From NCBI RefSeq assembly GCF_023715145.1, contig NZ_JAMBNP010000004.1, forward strand, positions 310,001 to 374,000: DNA of 64,000 bases, given 5' to 3'. The position numbers and the translations under genes were made by a program. This DNA is from Paenibacillus glycanilyticus (GTDB lineage: Bacteria; Bacillota; Bacilli; Paenibacillales; Paenibacillaceae). The notes under the pieces were generated by a model. That model was given only the letters and a program-made list of their open reading frames with translations. It made no database searches and was not told the DNA's origin. Within the stretch, counting starts at the first letter, position 1; every line of letters starts with the position of its first letter. Positions 1 through 8,390 of the stretch are shown piece by piece.

Positions 1-552
1 ATGCACGTTGTAATCGTTAATTTCCGCAAAAGCGCTGTCGCCTAGCAGCCCTTCGTGAACAAACATCAGATGCGATACGTCCAGAAAATTCTCAATGACG
101 CGAGGCGCAGAGGCTTGAACCGGGTAAGGTCCCATCCAGATCGGGATAAGCTCGGCATTAACTTTACCCGCAAGCGGCGGATGCTCCTCCTTGGGCTCCC
201 CGAGGCAAACCCATACGAAACCATGCTGCTCCTTGCAATAATAAGTCTGAGTCTTCGCTTTTAACGGAATCGCATGGGACTCCGGCAAAGACGGAATGCG
301 GACACAACGTCCGTCGCCGTCATAGCACCAACCGTGGTAAGCACAGACGATCTGATCATTCTCCACCCTTCCAAGCGAGAGCGGAACGCCGCGGTGGATG
401 CATAAGTCCTTCATCGCCCGGACCCCTTGCTTCGTACGGAACAATACAACCTTTTCTCCCAGTACGATCGCTTGCTTAGGCGTGCCAGTGACATCGGCGG
501 CAAGAGCCACCGGATGCCATTCGTGTTCCAATACAGGATCTTGTCTAATCAT
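1..552 (-). CDS. Rieske [2Fe-2S] aromatic ring-hydroxylating oxygenase, 3' end outside window
   Basis: The first 184 codons are present and the stop lies beyond base 1. The ATG at 552-550 follows a GGAGGTG ribosome site. The Rieske cluster ligands are visible as C51-x-H53 and C70-x2-H73 (CIHRG and CAYHGW). Near the cut end the mononuclear iron motif NFLDVSHLMFVH supplies the Asp and two His expected in the catalytic domain of PaO/vanillate demethylase-type oxygenases. It begins 25 bases after the stop of the BMP-family lipoprotein gene, so the two are probably one transcript. In related genomes such oxygenases sit with purine/pyrimidine-type uptake genes, so a heterocyclic substrate is possible; that is inference. 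Family assignment is secure, substrate unknown. Confidence 0.9.
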   Translation of the reverse strand, partial: MIRQDPVLEHEWHPVALAADVTGTPKQAIVLGEKVVLFRTKQGVRAMKDLCIHRGVPLSLGRVENDQIVCAYHGWCYDGDGRCVRIPSLPESHAIPLKAKTQTYYCKEQHGFVWVCLGEPKEEHPPLAGKVNAELIPIWMGPYPVQASAPRVIENFLDVSHLMFVHEGLLGDSAFAEINDYNVH

Positions 553-577
553 GTCCGCACCTCCCCGCTCACCGGAT

Positions 578-1696
578 TTATTGAGGAATCGTTCCTTCGA
601 TTCCTTTGACGAACCAGTTCATGTTCAAGATTTCATCAACAGTCATGGCTTTGCCTTGGGGAACCTTAGCCGTACCGGTCTGGTCGGCGATAGGTCCGGT
701 AAATACATCGAATGCTCCGTCCAGTATCTCTTTCTTTTTCGCTTCTACCAGATCTTTAACGTCTTGAGGTACATTCTTGCCAAATGGTGCGATGTCCGTA
801 ATCCCGTCCTTCATCGAACCGAAGTAACTCTCCGACTTCCAGGTACCGTCCATAATGGCTTTCACCGTCTCCACATAATAAGGGCCCCAGTTCCACTTCG
901 GATTGGAAATGTAATAGTCCGGTGCATATTTGCTCATATCCGAATCATTCCCGATTCCCCATACGCCGCGCTCAGCCGCTGCCTGAATGCTGGCCGGCGA
1001 ATCCTGATAGGCTGCCAGCACATCCACGCCTTTATCTAACAGGCTGGTTGCAGCCTGGCGTTCCGCGGTTGGATCAAACCAAGTATTGCTCCATACGACA
1101 TCCACCTTCGCATCCGGATTGACGCTTTGCACGCCAAGCGCAAACGCGTTGATCGTATAGATGACTTCCGGAATCGGATAAGCTCCGACGTAGCCGAGGT
1201 GATTGTTCTTGGTCATTTTTCCGGCAGCCATCCCCACCAGATAAGCGCTTTGATATTCTTTGCCCAGGTAGGTACCGAGGTTATCCGAGGTCTTGTAGCC
1301 GCTCGCGTGAAGGAACTTCACATCCGGGTGCTTCTGTGCCACGGCAACCATTGCATCCATATAACCAAAGCTTGTGCCAAATATAATATCATTCTTCTCG
1401 GCCAGCTCTTCGAATACGCGTTCGGCATCTGCGCCTTCCGGCACGTTCTCGACCGTTGTAGCCGTAATGCCCAGCTCCTCTTCCATCATCTTGCGTCCTT
1501 GATCATGCTCGTACGTCCACCCTCCATCACCCGGCACACCCAGATAGACAAAAGCTACTCGGGGTTTTGTTTGCTCTTCGCCCTTGTTTGCAGCCGCGGT
1601 CGCATTCGTATTCGTTGCGCTGGTATTCGTTTCCTTCGAGCATGCAGCAGTGAAAACAAGCAGAGCTGCCGTAACGACCATTATCAGCTTCTTCAT
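578..1696 (-). CDS. BMP family ABC transporter substrate-binding lipoprotein
   Basis: 372 residues. The N-terminus is a lipoprotein signal with lipobox VFTAAC and lipidated Cys19, followed by a Thr/Asn/Ala-rich linker and a periplasmic-binding-protein fold of the BMP/PnrA/Med type (RVAFVYLGVPGDGGW near the start of the mature domain, then EHDQGRKMMEE). Family members bind nucleosides or similar compounds outside the membrane and feed an ABC importer with two permeases and one ATPase. None of those partners is in this window; they may lie left of base 1. The downstream neighbour is a Rieske oxygenase, suggesting uptake and oxidation of a heterocycle. ATG at 1696 has a GGGAGGG site upstream. 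Ligand is not determinable from sequence. Confidence 0.92.
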   Translation of the reverse strand: MKKLIMVVTAALLVFTAACSKETNTSATNTNATAAANKGEEQTKPRVAFVYLGVPGDGGWTYEHDQGRKMMEEELGITATTVENVPEGADAERVFEELAEKNDIIFGTSFGYMDAMVAVAQKHPDVKFLHASGYKTSDNLGTYLGKEYQSAYLVGMAAGKMTKNNHLGYVGAYPIPEVIYTINAFALGVQSVNPDAKVDVVWSNTWFDPTAERQAATSLLDKGVDVLAAYQDSPASIQAAAERGVWGIGNDSDMSKYAPDYYISNPKWNWGPYYVETVKAIMDGTWKSESYFGSMKDGITDIAPFGKNVPQDVKDLVEAKKKEILDGAFDVFTGPIADQTGTAKVPQGKAMTVDEILNMNWFVKGIEGTIPQ

Positions 1697-1746
1697 TCCC
1701 AGACCCTCCCCAATATGCGAACGATTATTTCAGAAAGCTTAGAGAA

Positions 1747-1775
1747 AATATAGGGCATTGTTAGTATTGCGTCAA
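1747..1775 (-). promoter_or_regulatory. Sigma-A type promoter for the BMP lipoprotein gene
   Basis: On the minus strand a TTGACG -35 (1775-1770) and a TATATT -10 (1752-1747) are separated by exactly 17 bases, about 50 bases ahead of the start codon at 1696. Farther upstream, 1825-1839, lies an inverted repeat TGTGCA-tca-TGCACA that could be an operator. Confidence 0.55.
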
Positions 1776-1824
1776 TATTGCTTACACCAAGTATAGATTG
1801 CCAACTAAAAACATCGAGGTCAAT

Positions 1825-1839
1825 TGTGCATCATGCACA
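1825..1839. promoter_or_regulatory. Inverted repeat, possible operator upstream of BMP gene
   Basis: Perfect 6-base arms TGTGCA and TGCACA around a 3-base spacer, about 50 bases upstream of the predicted -35. No regulator gene is adjacent, so the binding protein is unknown. Confidence 0.3.
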
Positions 1840-1907
1840 TCCATACAAAATTAATGTGATGTTAACTGTCACCAGAAGTCTCGAAAGGTAAAAAACGAAT
1901 TAAATAG

Positions 1908-1947
1908 ATAACGAAGAAGCCCTCGTTGCCGAGGGCTTCTTCGTTAT
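1908..1947 (-). terminator. Terminator of the five-gene SWIM-to-VWA operon
   Basis: A perfect 18-base-pair stem with a 4-base loop lies 10 bases past the stop of the VWA gene on the minus strand. The U-tract is weak, but the stem is long and marks the operon end. Confidence 0.75.
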
Positions 1948-1957
1948 CTTCCGATCC

Positions 1958-3187
1958 TTATAAACTCTTGGCTTGCTTCAAGCGATCTGCCAGCTGCTGG
2001 AGATCCATCCCCTTCAATGCGCCTTCAATTAACTCCGGCAGCCTATCCGGCGAGCATCCGAAGCAAGGAATGCCGTATTGCGACAGCTTCCTTGCGACGT
2101 CTTCATCATAAGACGGTACGCCGTCATCGGATAAAGCCAAGAGGCAGACCGTTCGGACACCGGATTCATGCATGTCTCTTAATCTGCGGATCATTTCCGT
2201 CCGGTTGCCGCCTTCGTACAAATCCGACACCAGCAGGAAAATCGTCTTCCTCGGCTCGGCAACAAATGATTCGCAATAGGCAATAGACTTGTTAATATCC
2301 GTGCCGCCGCCCAATTGAATGCCAAACAGAAGATCCACCGGATCGTTCTGGCAGGCTTCGCTTAAATCTACGACCTCGGTGTCAAATGCCACAACATGGG
2401 TATCCAGCGAGGGCATACTGGCGAAGATCGATCCTACAATAGAGGCATAGATAACGGAATTGGCCATCGACCCGCTCTGGTCAATATCCAGAATGACGGT
2501 CCATTCCTTGCTTTTGCGTACCCGGTCGAAGAAGTAGACTCTCTCCGGAATCAGAAGCTTGCGCTCCGTGTCGTAATGCTTCAAGTTGCTGCGAATGGTC
2601 TTATCCCAATCGAGTCCCGACAAGGAAGGCAGCGGCGAATGCTTCCTGCGGTTAAGCGCTCCGGTTACGGCGCGGGTAAGATCGCTGGCCAGCCTCCGGA
2701 CAATCTCGTCCACCACTTCCCGCACAAGGGTACGCGCGGTTTCTTTGGTTCGTTCCGGAATTTGCCCGCGAAGCGACATAAGGGTCGCAACCATTCCAAT
2801 ATCGGGCTTTACCTGAGACAGCAGCTCCGGCTCGAATAACAGCTTCGTCAACCCTTTGCGCTGAACGGCGTCCGCTTGAATGACCGATACAATGTCGGAC
2901 GGGAAAAAGGAACGCACATCGCCAAGCCACTTCGCCAATTTGGGTGTGGAAGCGCCAAGTCCCGCCGATCTTGATCCTCTGCCAACTATCCCGGTCCCGG
3001 TACCGCCTCCGTCAATTCCCGAGGTACCGTCATAGATAGCCGCCAATGCCTCATCCATCAATCGTCCTTCTTCGTCCAGCAGGCCGGAATGAGTCCCGAG
3101 CCTGCTGGCCCCTTGCAGCTTCTCTTCCGCGGCGGCTCCAAGAATCAAGCGCCACCGCTTTACAAGTTCCGGATCCATCGTTGTCAT
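1958..3187 (-). CDS. VWA domain-containing protein, last gene of yeh-like operon
   Basis: 409 residues. The C-terminal half is a von Willebrand factor A domain with a complete metal-ion-dependent adhesion site: DQSGSM (DxSxS), the Thr of GGGTDI and the Asp of SDLYEGG. The N-terminal half is alpha-helical and Arg-rich with no signal peptide, so the protein is cytoplasmic. VWA proteins paired with MoxR ATPases act as adaptors that link ATP-driven remodelling to a target; here the MoxR gene lies two genes upstream. Its start is 3 bases past the TAG of the DUF5682 gene, so the genes are translationally close. E. coli YehP is the comparable protein by domain and neighbourhood (from memory). Cellular role is unknown. 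Confidence 0.88.
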   Translation of the reverse strand: MTTMDPELVKRWRLILGAAAEEKLQGASRLGTHSGLLDEEGRLMDEALAAIYDGTSGIDGGGTGTGIVGRGSRSAGLGASTPKLAKWLGDVRSFFPSDIVSVIQADAVQRKGLTKLLFEPELLSQVKPDIGMVATLMSLRGQIPERTKETARTLVREVVDEIVRRLASDLTRAVTGALNRRKHSPLPSLSGLDWDKTIRSNLKHYDTERKLLIPERVYFFDRVRKSKEWTVILDIDQSGSMANSVIYASIVGSIFASMPSLDTHVVAFDTEVVDLSEACQNDPVDLLFGIQLGGGTDINKSIAYCESFVAEPRKTIFLLVSDLYEGGNRTEMIRRLRDMHESGVRTVCLLALSDDGVPSYDEDVARKLSQYGIPCFGCSPDRLPELIEGALKGMDLQQLADRLKQAKSL

Positions 3188-3190
3188 AGG

Positions 3191-5539
3191 CTACAGATCT
3201 CCAAAGTCAAAATCATTAAGTTCATCCAGCATCTCCTTCTCTTCCTCATTAAGCGAACGCTGCAGCTCCTCGCCCGATGCTTCCGATCCCGTACCCCAAA
3301 TATCTCCGAGCAGTTCGGCAATGGCTGCTTTCTCCCGCGGTTCAAAGCTGGCAAACGACCTTCTCAAAAAGACAAGCGATCGTTTGAAAGGCTCCGGCTC
3401 AAGGGATTGGATATAAGCGTCCAATTGCTTCCATAGATAATCCCGGGATAACAGCGCATAACGGTTGCGCAGGGATAACCCCTCAAACCAGCCTGCGCCA
3501 AGGTCGGCAGGGATACCGGGAGACAACCGTCGGGAGACCTCGCGCGCGCATTCTTCTTCACTGGCAGCATTTCGTTCAAGCACGATGGAGAAAGCATAAC
3601 CGGACAGCTTGGCATTGCGGTCATCGCGGGAAGCAAGATCATTGAGCTTGCTCAGCCATAGCTGCTCATCTACTTCGTTATAATGCTCCTGCGAAACGAC
3701 ATTCATGGCATGAATGCCGTTGATCATCCCGGATGCCGCATCATCATTGCATCCGGACGCTTCAACCAGCAGCAGACTGCCGCGAAGAAACAACTGCTTC
3801 ATAATAGGCGTTAATGCCTCTGTATGAATCCGCCTTACGGAACCATACTGGAGCAGGACGGATAATTCTCGGACGGTATCCGCGATCTGAACGAAATTCC
3901 CGGCATCCACAGCAAGCCGCTGCAGAGCGGCTACCGCTTGACCTGCAACCTGGGGAAGACCGCAATTGCCGGCACGGCGAATGATTTTCGCAGCTTCCGC
4001 TATTTCCGTACAAGCGAGCAGCTCTTCATGGATGACATAAGCCGCGGCAAGCTCAATGGTCTCTCCCTTTAACGTGGATTCGACGATCTCAATCTCGGCT
4101 TCGGGAGACCATTGCAGCACCCAATGCTCCGCCCAGGTCGCATCCGCCTGACGAGTTCGCTGCCTGCGGGCAAACCGGATGCCAAGCTCCGTTAACCGGT
4201 GCAGCAGAACGGATCTGTTCAGATCCAGATAGGCTGCCTCCTCTGTCTTGACGCGCCGGTTCTCCCGCAGATCAAGCTCCAAGTCGGCCGCGACAAGCGT
4301 CTTGTACTTGTCAAGCTTTAGCCGTTTCAGCTCTCGGTTAAGATCATCCTGCACGGGGGTTTGACTCACCCCTTCAGGCAGTTGACCAATCGCCGTGCCA
4401 ATATCCGTCTTGGCAAAAGCCTCCGCCACAACCGCGTATTCGCCATGCCCGAACAGAATCGTAGCTGAATCGCGCAGATCCTTCCAGGTCGGCTGAACGC
4501 CGTCATGCATGGATGCCAATGCTTCGGCAAGCCTGACGGCTTCAATGACGGATGCTGTGGAACGCCAAGCTCCCTGCTCGCGCATTCGAGCTGCAACGGA
4601 AGACAGATAGAAGGACGGGAGCTTCTCCGGCTCGCCTTGCCGCATGCATTGCCAGAGCAGCTCGAAATAAGCCGGCGCAGCGTTGCCTGCTCCATAACCG
4701 GAATGGGAGGAGAGCTTATAATACGAATAAGGCATCAAGGTCATTCTGCTTCTTACCCGCGGCAATAACGCCAGCTCCTTATCCGTCATGGGAGGAAGCT
4801 CCTCGGACATAGCCGATGTATGATGAGCCCCGGTAATGACCACGATATTGTCCGCCGCATGTCCGGCTGCGATCGTCTCCCGTATTTTGCGGCGCATATA
4901 GGCTTCGCGGATCTCGTTATACGCCGACTCATGAGGAGCTAACCGAAGCTCTTCCTCCTCCGTCAATGAACGCATTTCCGCTGAATAACGGGCAATGGCA
5001 TGCCGATAGGCGCCAGGGGCAAGATTATGTTCGAAGTAACGCTCCCAGTAAGCCTCATAATCAGGCTCGCCGGACAGCTCCGCAATCCGTGCGTACAAAT
5101 CTGGCCGTTTCTCTTCCGTTCCCGCTTCGGATTCATCCGAAGGAACAGACAAGCCTCTTCGCGGTTCTATCAAAGCAAGCGTGATCTCCGTAGGCAGATC
5201 AATCAGATCCACATCACATTCATTCCGATTCGCCCATAGAAGGGCTTGGTATTCCGGCGAATAATCGGCAAATGGATATAAGACGGTTCGAACCGGCAGC
5301 TGCTCTGTATAGGCAAGCAAGGCAACCGGCGGGATTACGCCGGGCGACACCAGCTGATTGGCCAGCTGAACGGCATCGCTTGGACCTTCAATCAATACCG
5401 CGGTTGGCTTAATCTCATCGAGTAAAGCAAGAAGATGATACGCACCGGCCGGCGACAAATGCCGGATGCCATAGCAATGCGGTCCCCGTGCCCCGCTCAC
5501 CCATTGATCTCCGAGCATGCGCCGTACAGACTTCGCCAT
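3191..5539 (-). CDS. DUF5682 family protein, fourth gene of yeh-like operon
   Basis: 782 residues from the ATG at 5539, chosen because GAGGGG lies just upstream and the family's conserved start region CYGIRHLSPAGAYHLL follows; an earlier in-frame ATG at 5584 would lie deep in the preceding gene. No signal peptide or membrane segment. The N-terminal quarter holds a GIRHLSP motif, then an alternating strand/helix pattern with LIEGP, and later VITGAHH at about residue 240. These spaced Gly-x-His motifs recall TraB/Tiki or ChaN-type folds, which is my inference. The rest is helical. It overlaps the end of the MoxR gene by 43 bases. E. coli YehM is the counterpart by domain name. Biochemical activity is not known. 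Confidence 0.85.
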   Translation of the reverse strand: MAKSVRRMLGDQWVSGARGPHCYGIRHLSPAGAYHLLALLDEIKPTAVLIEGPSDAVQLANQLVSPGVIPPVALLAYTEQLPVRTVLYPFADYSPEYQALLWANRNECDVDLIDLPTEITLALIEPRRGLSVPSDESEAGTEEKRPDLYARIAELSGEPDYEAYWERYFEHNLAPGAYRHAIARYSAEMRSLTEEEELRLAPHESAYNEIREAYMRRKIRETIAAGHAADNIVVITGAHHTSAMSEELPPMTDKELALLPRVRSRMTLMPYSYYKLSSHSGYGAGNAAPAYFELLWQCMRQGEPEKLPSFYLSSVAARMREQGAWRSTASVIEAVRLAEALASMHDGVQPTWKDLRDSATILFGHGEYAVVAEAFAKTDIGTAIGQLPEGVSQTPVQDDLNRELKRLKLDKYKTLVAADLELDLRENRRVKTEEAAYLDLNRSVLLHRLTELGIRFARRQRTRQADATWAEHWVLQWSPEAEIEIVESTLKGETIELAAAYVIHEELLACTEIAEAAKIIRRAGNCGLPQVAGQAVAALQRLAVDAGNFVQIADTVRELSVLLQYGSVRRIHTEALTPIMKQLFLRGSLLLVEASGCNDDAASGMINGIHAMNVVSQEHYNEVDEQLWLSKLNDLASRDDRNAKLSGYAFSIVLERNAASEEECAREVSRRLSPGIPADLGAGWFEGLSLRNRYALLSRDYLWKQLDAYIQSLEPEPFKRSLVFLRRSFASFEPREKAAIAELLGDIWGTGSEASGEELQRSLNEEEKEMLDELNDFDFGDL

Positions 5540-6588
5540 GAGGCCCCTCGTTTCTTCATGACGTTCTCGAGATATTCCTTCCATGCTGCACGGTCCTTCT
5601 CTTCATCCTTCACGATTGCTCCCTGCAAGCCCGCGGCCACATCCTCGTCACTAACCCGACCGTCGCCAAAGCTTCCGGCCAGCGCCATACTGCCGGTTAG
5701 CAGAGAGATGGCTTCTGCCGTCGAGATTACTCCGGTTGGCGCCTTTACTTTATCCTTGCCATCCAGCGTCAATCCGCTTCTAAGCTCCCGGAATATCGTG
5801 ACGACCTTGCGTACGGTCTCTTCATCCGGAAGAGCCGATCTTAGCTGATAGCTTGCGGAAATCTCCCCAACGCGCCGGCGGACGATATCAATCTCCGTCT
5901 CGATGCTGGACGGTGCCGGAAGAACGATAATGTTGAATCTGCGTTTCAGCGCCGCGGACATCTCGTTTACTCCACGGTCACGCGTGTTGGCCGTTGCGAT
6001 AATCGAGAAGCCGCGGTCTGCCGCCGCTTCGCGGTTCAGCTCGGGAATCGCGATCGTCTTCTCCGATAGAATGGAAATAAGCGCATCCTGCACTTCCGAA
6101 GCACAGCGGGATATCTCCTCAAACCTCGCGATTCCGCCGCTTTCCATCGCCCGGAAGATAGGGCTTCGAATGAGCGCCTGCTCGGAAGGTCCTTGGGCCA
6201 GCAGCATCGCATAGTTCCAGGAATAACGGACATGCTCCTCGCTTGTGCCGGCAGTACCTTGTATCACCTTCGAGGAATCGCCGTGGATCGCAGCCGTTAA
6301 GTTCTCCGACAGCCACGATTTCGCAGTGCCCGGTTCTCCGATAAGCAGCAGCGCCCGGTCTGTCAGAAGCGTTGCGATCGCCATTTCAACCAGCCTTCTG
6401 TTGCCGATATATTTAGGCGTAATTACCGTATTTCCCGCTTTTCCTCCTGTTATGAAGGTCAGTACCGCTTTGGGCGAAAGCTGCCAGCCGGCAGGTCTTT
6501 CCGCTTTGTCGTTCTCCTTCAACGCCTCAAGCTCCTTGGCATACAGCTTCTCGGCAGGCAATCTTAGGACATCTTGCTTTTGATCCAT
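5497..6588 (-). CDS. MoxR-family AAA+ ATPase, third gene of yeh-like operon
   Basis: 363 residues from the ATG at 6588, which has AAGGAG nine bases upstream; a TTG two codons earlier is possible. Motifs in order: Walker A GEPGTAKSW, a Walker B region ending in ARFEEIS (acidic pair kept), sensor 1 IIATANTRDRG, and the ALKRRF arginine-finger segment, followed by the helical lid. MoxR ATPases form hexameric rings and usually work with VWA proteins as chaperones for metal-centre insertion or complex assembly. The gene overlaps its upstream HEAT-like neighbour by 25 bases and its downstream DUF5682 neighbour by 43, indicating translational coupling. YehL of E. coli is the comparable protein. The client is unknown. 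Confidence 0.9.
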   Translation of the reverse strand: MDQKQDVLRLPAEKLYAKELEALKENDKAERPAGWQLSPKAVLTFITGGKAGNTVITPKYIGNRRLVEMAIATLLTDRALLLIGEPGTAKSWLSENLTAAIHGDSSKVIQGTAGTSEEHVRYSWNYAMLLAQGPSEQALIRSPIFRAMESGGIARFEEISRCASEVQDALISILSEKTIAIPELNREAAADRGFSIIATANTRDRGVNEMSAALKRRFNIIVLPAPSSIETEIDIVRRRVGEISASYQLRSALPDEETVRKVVTIFRELRSGLTLDGKDKVKAPTGVISTAEAISLLTGSMALAGSFGDGRVSDEDVAAGLQGAIVKDEEKDRAAWKEYLENVMKKRGASWRSLYGACSEING

Positions 6589-8378
6589 CTCCAAACGCTC
6601 CTTCCGCTCTCTTCATTCAATTCATCGGGCTTCTGCTCCACTGCCTCAATGATAGCCACAACCTCATTGCGCACGGATTCGTAAGTAACCTTTTCTGCAA
6701 AAGCACGCAAGCGTTCCGCGTAAGCTTTGGGCATATAAGCAAGCAACCGAGCATGCTGCCAGCTCAAGTAGTACATATTGCGCACGGACCCTTTCTCCAA
6801 AATATCCATAAACCGTTCAGGAGCATCTTTGTAGCGGATCCGGAACAGCGTGAGCAGAATCTCGAGAACATTCCAATCATTCAATCTGGCCGCTTGCAGC
6901 TTAGCCGTTAAGTAGTCCGTAATCTCCCGGTCTGGCCGCTGAGCAAAGAGGCTGACCAGCTCCGTCTGCTCGAGACGAATAAACTGCTGAATCCACCTGG
7001 AATCCCATTGCCGTTCCTGTACGGCACCGTAACCTTCATATTCCTCTTCGGATCTGGACTGCGCTTCGGCCAGCTCCTTGATCGCCATAAGCAGCTGCTT
7101 CGCCGCTCTGGATTTCCCGTTGCCAAGCACATCAACAAATCGGTTATACACATTCTCCGGTGACAAAAGCTTAAAGGCGGCACGGAATCCGTAGCGGATG
7201 AACGGCCCCTTATAGTTATCGCTGAGCTCGATAGCGAAATGATCGGCTTCTTCCCAATCCAGTTCAAGCAGCAGCTCCGCCGCGGATTCCTGAACATTTT
7301 CCGTCTCCTGCACGAGGAAGCCCTTTGTGGTTAATAGCGTTCTAATGAAGGAATACGCTTCTTGCGCCGTCTGGCTGCCCGAGCCTTCCAAGCAGCGAAT
7401 AACGGTTGCAATCTGTTCGACGGATTCCGTTCTCGCGGTTCCTTCCTGAGCGGAATATCGCTGCAACGCTTCTCCGCCAAAGACAATGAGACGACTGAGC
7501 AGTACGGAAGAAGCACATTGCTGAATAGGCTCGACGGCAATCTCGCGATCCTTTGATACTGCCGCTTCATATAGCCGCTGCTCTGCGGCGCTGGTTCCAA
7601 GCTTGGCTAGCGAGAAATACGCCGCTGAACGGACCTCCTTGCGTCTTTCCAGACTAAGCTCCAAGAGCAGCGATTCCTGCTCCGGGTATTCTCCCAGAAT
7701 GGTGATTGCCGCGATCTTGATTTCGGGCGCCCCGCCGACGGCAGCCTCCGTAACAAGCTCAATCATGGAGCTTCGAAGCTGTTGATGAAGCAGCAGAAGT
7801 CTTCTCCCGTCGCCTTTGCCGCCTTGCAGATTAAGCTGATTTCTTAGGACAGGTACAGCTGCCTCACCAAACGCTGGGATCAGGTTGTTTTGTACAAAGT
7901 CCGGAATCTCGGCATAGCTGTCGTCAAGCGCCGAGCATACAGCGGGAAGAGCACGCAGGTCCAGAAAGCTGCCGTCCTCGAAGGATGTTCGGATCTGCTC
8001 CAGCCGTCCTTGGCCTTTGGTTGTCAACGCTTCGATAAACGGATGCAGCTTGCGGTATGTACTCTCCGTCTTGAGTCCAATTCCGCTGCCTTGCACGCGA
8101 ATCGCTTCGCCTTCCGTCTCCGTTTTACCCTGGGTATACAGAATGGCACTCAGCAGCGTGGACAGCTCGAGCAGCTTAACTGCGCTCTCTTCACGATTCG
8201 CGCCTAACAATTCTTCCACCGCGCCAGCAAGACGCTTGAACACCGGAGAGGATTCTCCCAGCTTCTGAATGGAAGGCAGCAGCTTGGTCAACCGCAAATC
8301 ACCCGCAGCCATTGCGCTTCCGGCAATGAACAGGCGCCGCGACTCCTGCTGCAGATTAGATAAGATCTCTACGCTCAT
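6564..8378 (-). CDS. HEAT-repeat-like helical protein, second gene of yeh-like operon
   Basis: 604 residues, no signal peptide or membrane segment. It is almost entirely alpha-helical and Leu/Ala/Glu-rich, with a stretch around residues 200-290 that has the HEAT pattern (AAITILGEYPEQESLLLELSLERRKEVRSA split over paired helices, then AAYFSLAKLG). Such solenoids usually scaffold complexes. The ATG at 8378 follows GGAG seven bases upstream, and the SWIM gene ends only 12 bases before it. I do not recognise a named homologue; in the four-gene E. coli cluster I do not recall an equivalent, so this subunit may be specific to the Firmicute version. Function inferred only from shape and context. Confidence 0.75.
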   Translation of the reverse strand: MSVEILSNLQQESRRLFIAGSAMAAGDLRLTKLLPSIQKLGESSPVFKRLAGAVEELLGANREESAVKLLELSTLLSAILYTQGKTETEGEAIRVQGSGIGLKTESTYRKLHPFIEALTTKGQGRLEQIRTSFEDGSFLDLRALPAVCSALDDSYAEIPDFVQNNLIPAFGEAAVPVLRNQLNLQGGKGDGRRLLLLHQQLRSSMIELVTEAAVGGAPEIKIAAITILGEYPEQESLLLELSLERRKEVRSAAYFSLAKLGTSAAEQRLYEAAVSKDREIAVEPIQQCASSVLLSRLIVFGGEALQRYSAQEGTARTESVEQIATVIRCLEGSGSQTAQEAYSFIRTLLTTKGFLVQETENVQESAAELLLELDWEEADHFAIELSDNYKGPFIRYGFRAAFKLLSPENVYNRFVDVLGNGKSRAAKQLLMAIKELAEAQSRSEEEYEGYGAVQERQWDSRWIQQFIRLEQTELVSLFAQRPDREITDYLTAKLQAARLNDWNVLEILLTLFRIRYKDAPERFMDILEKGSVRNMYYLSWQHARLLAYMPKAYAERLRAFAEKVTYESVRNEVVAIIEAVEQKPDELNEESGRSVWRWIKSKMS

Positions 8379-8390
8379 ATCGGTTCTCCT

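Noticed and set aside
398-1039. Plus-strand open frame of 213 codons
   Set aside because: Antisense to the BMP lipoprotein gene and the Rieske gene; no ribosome site or family motifs.
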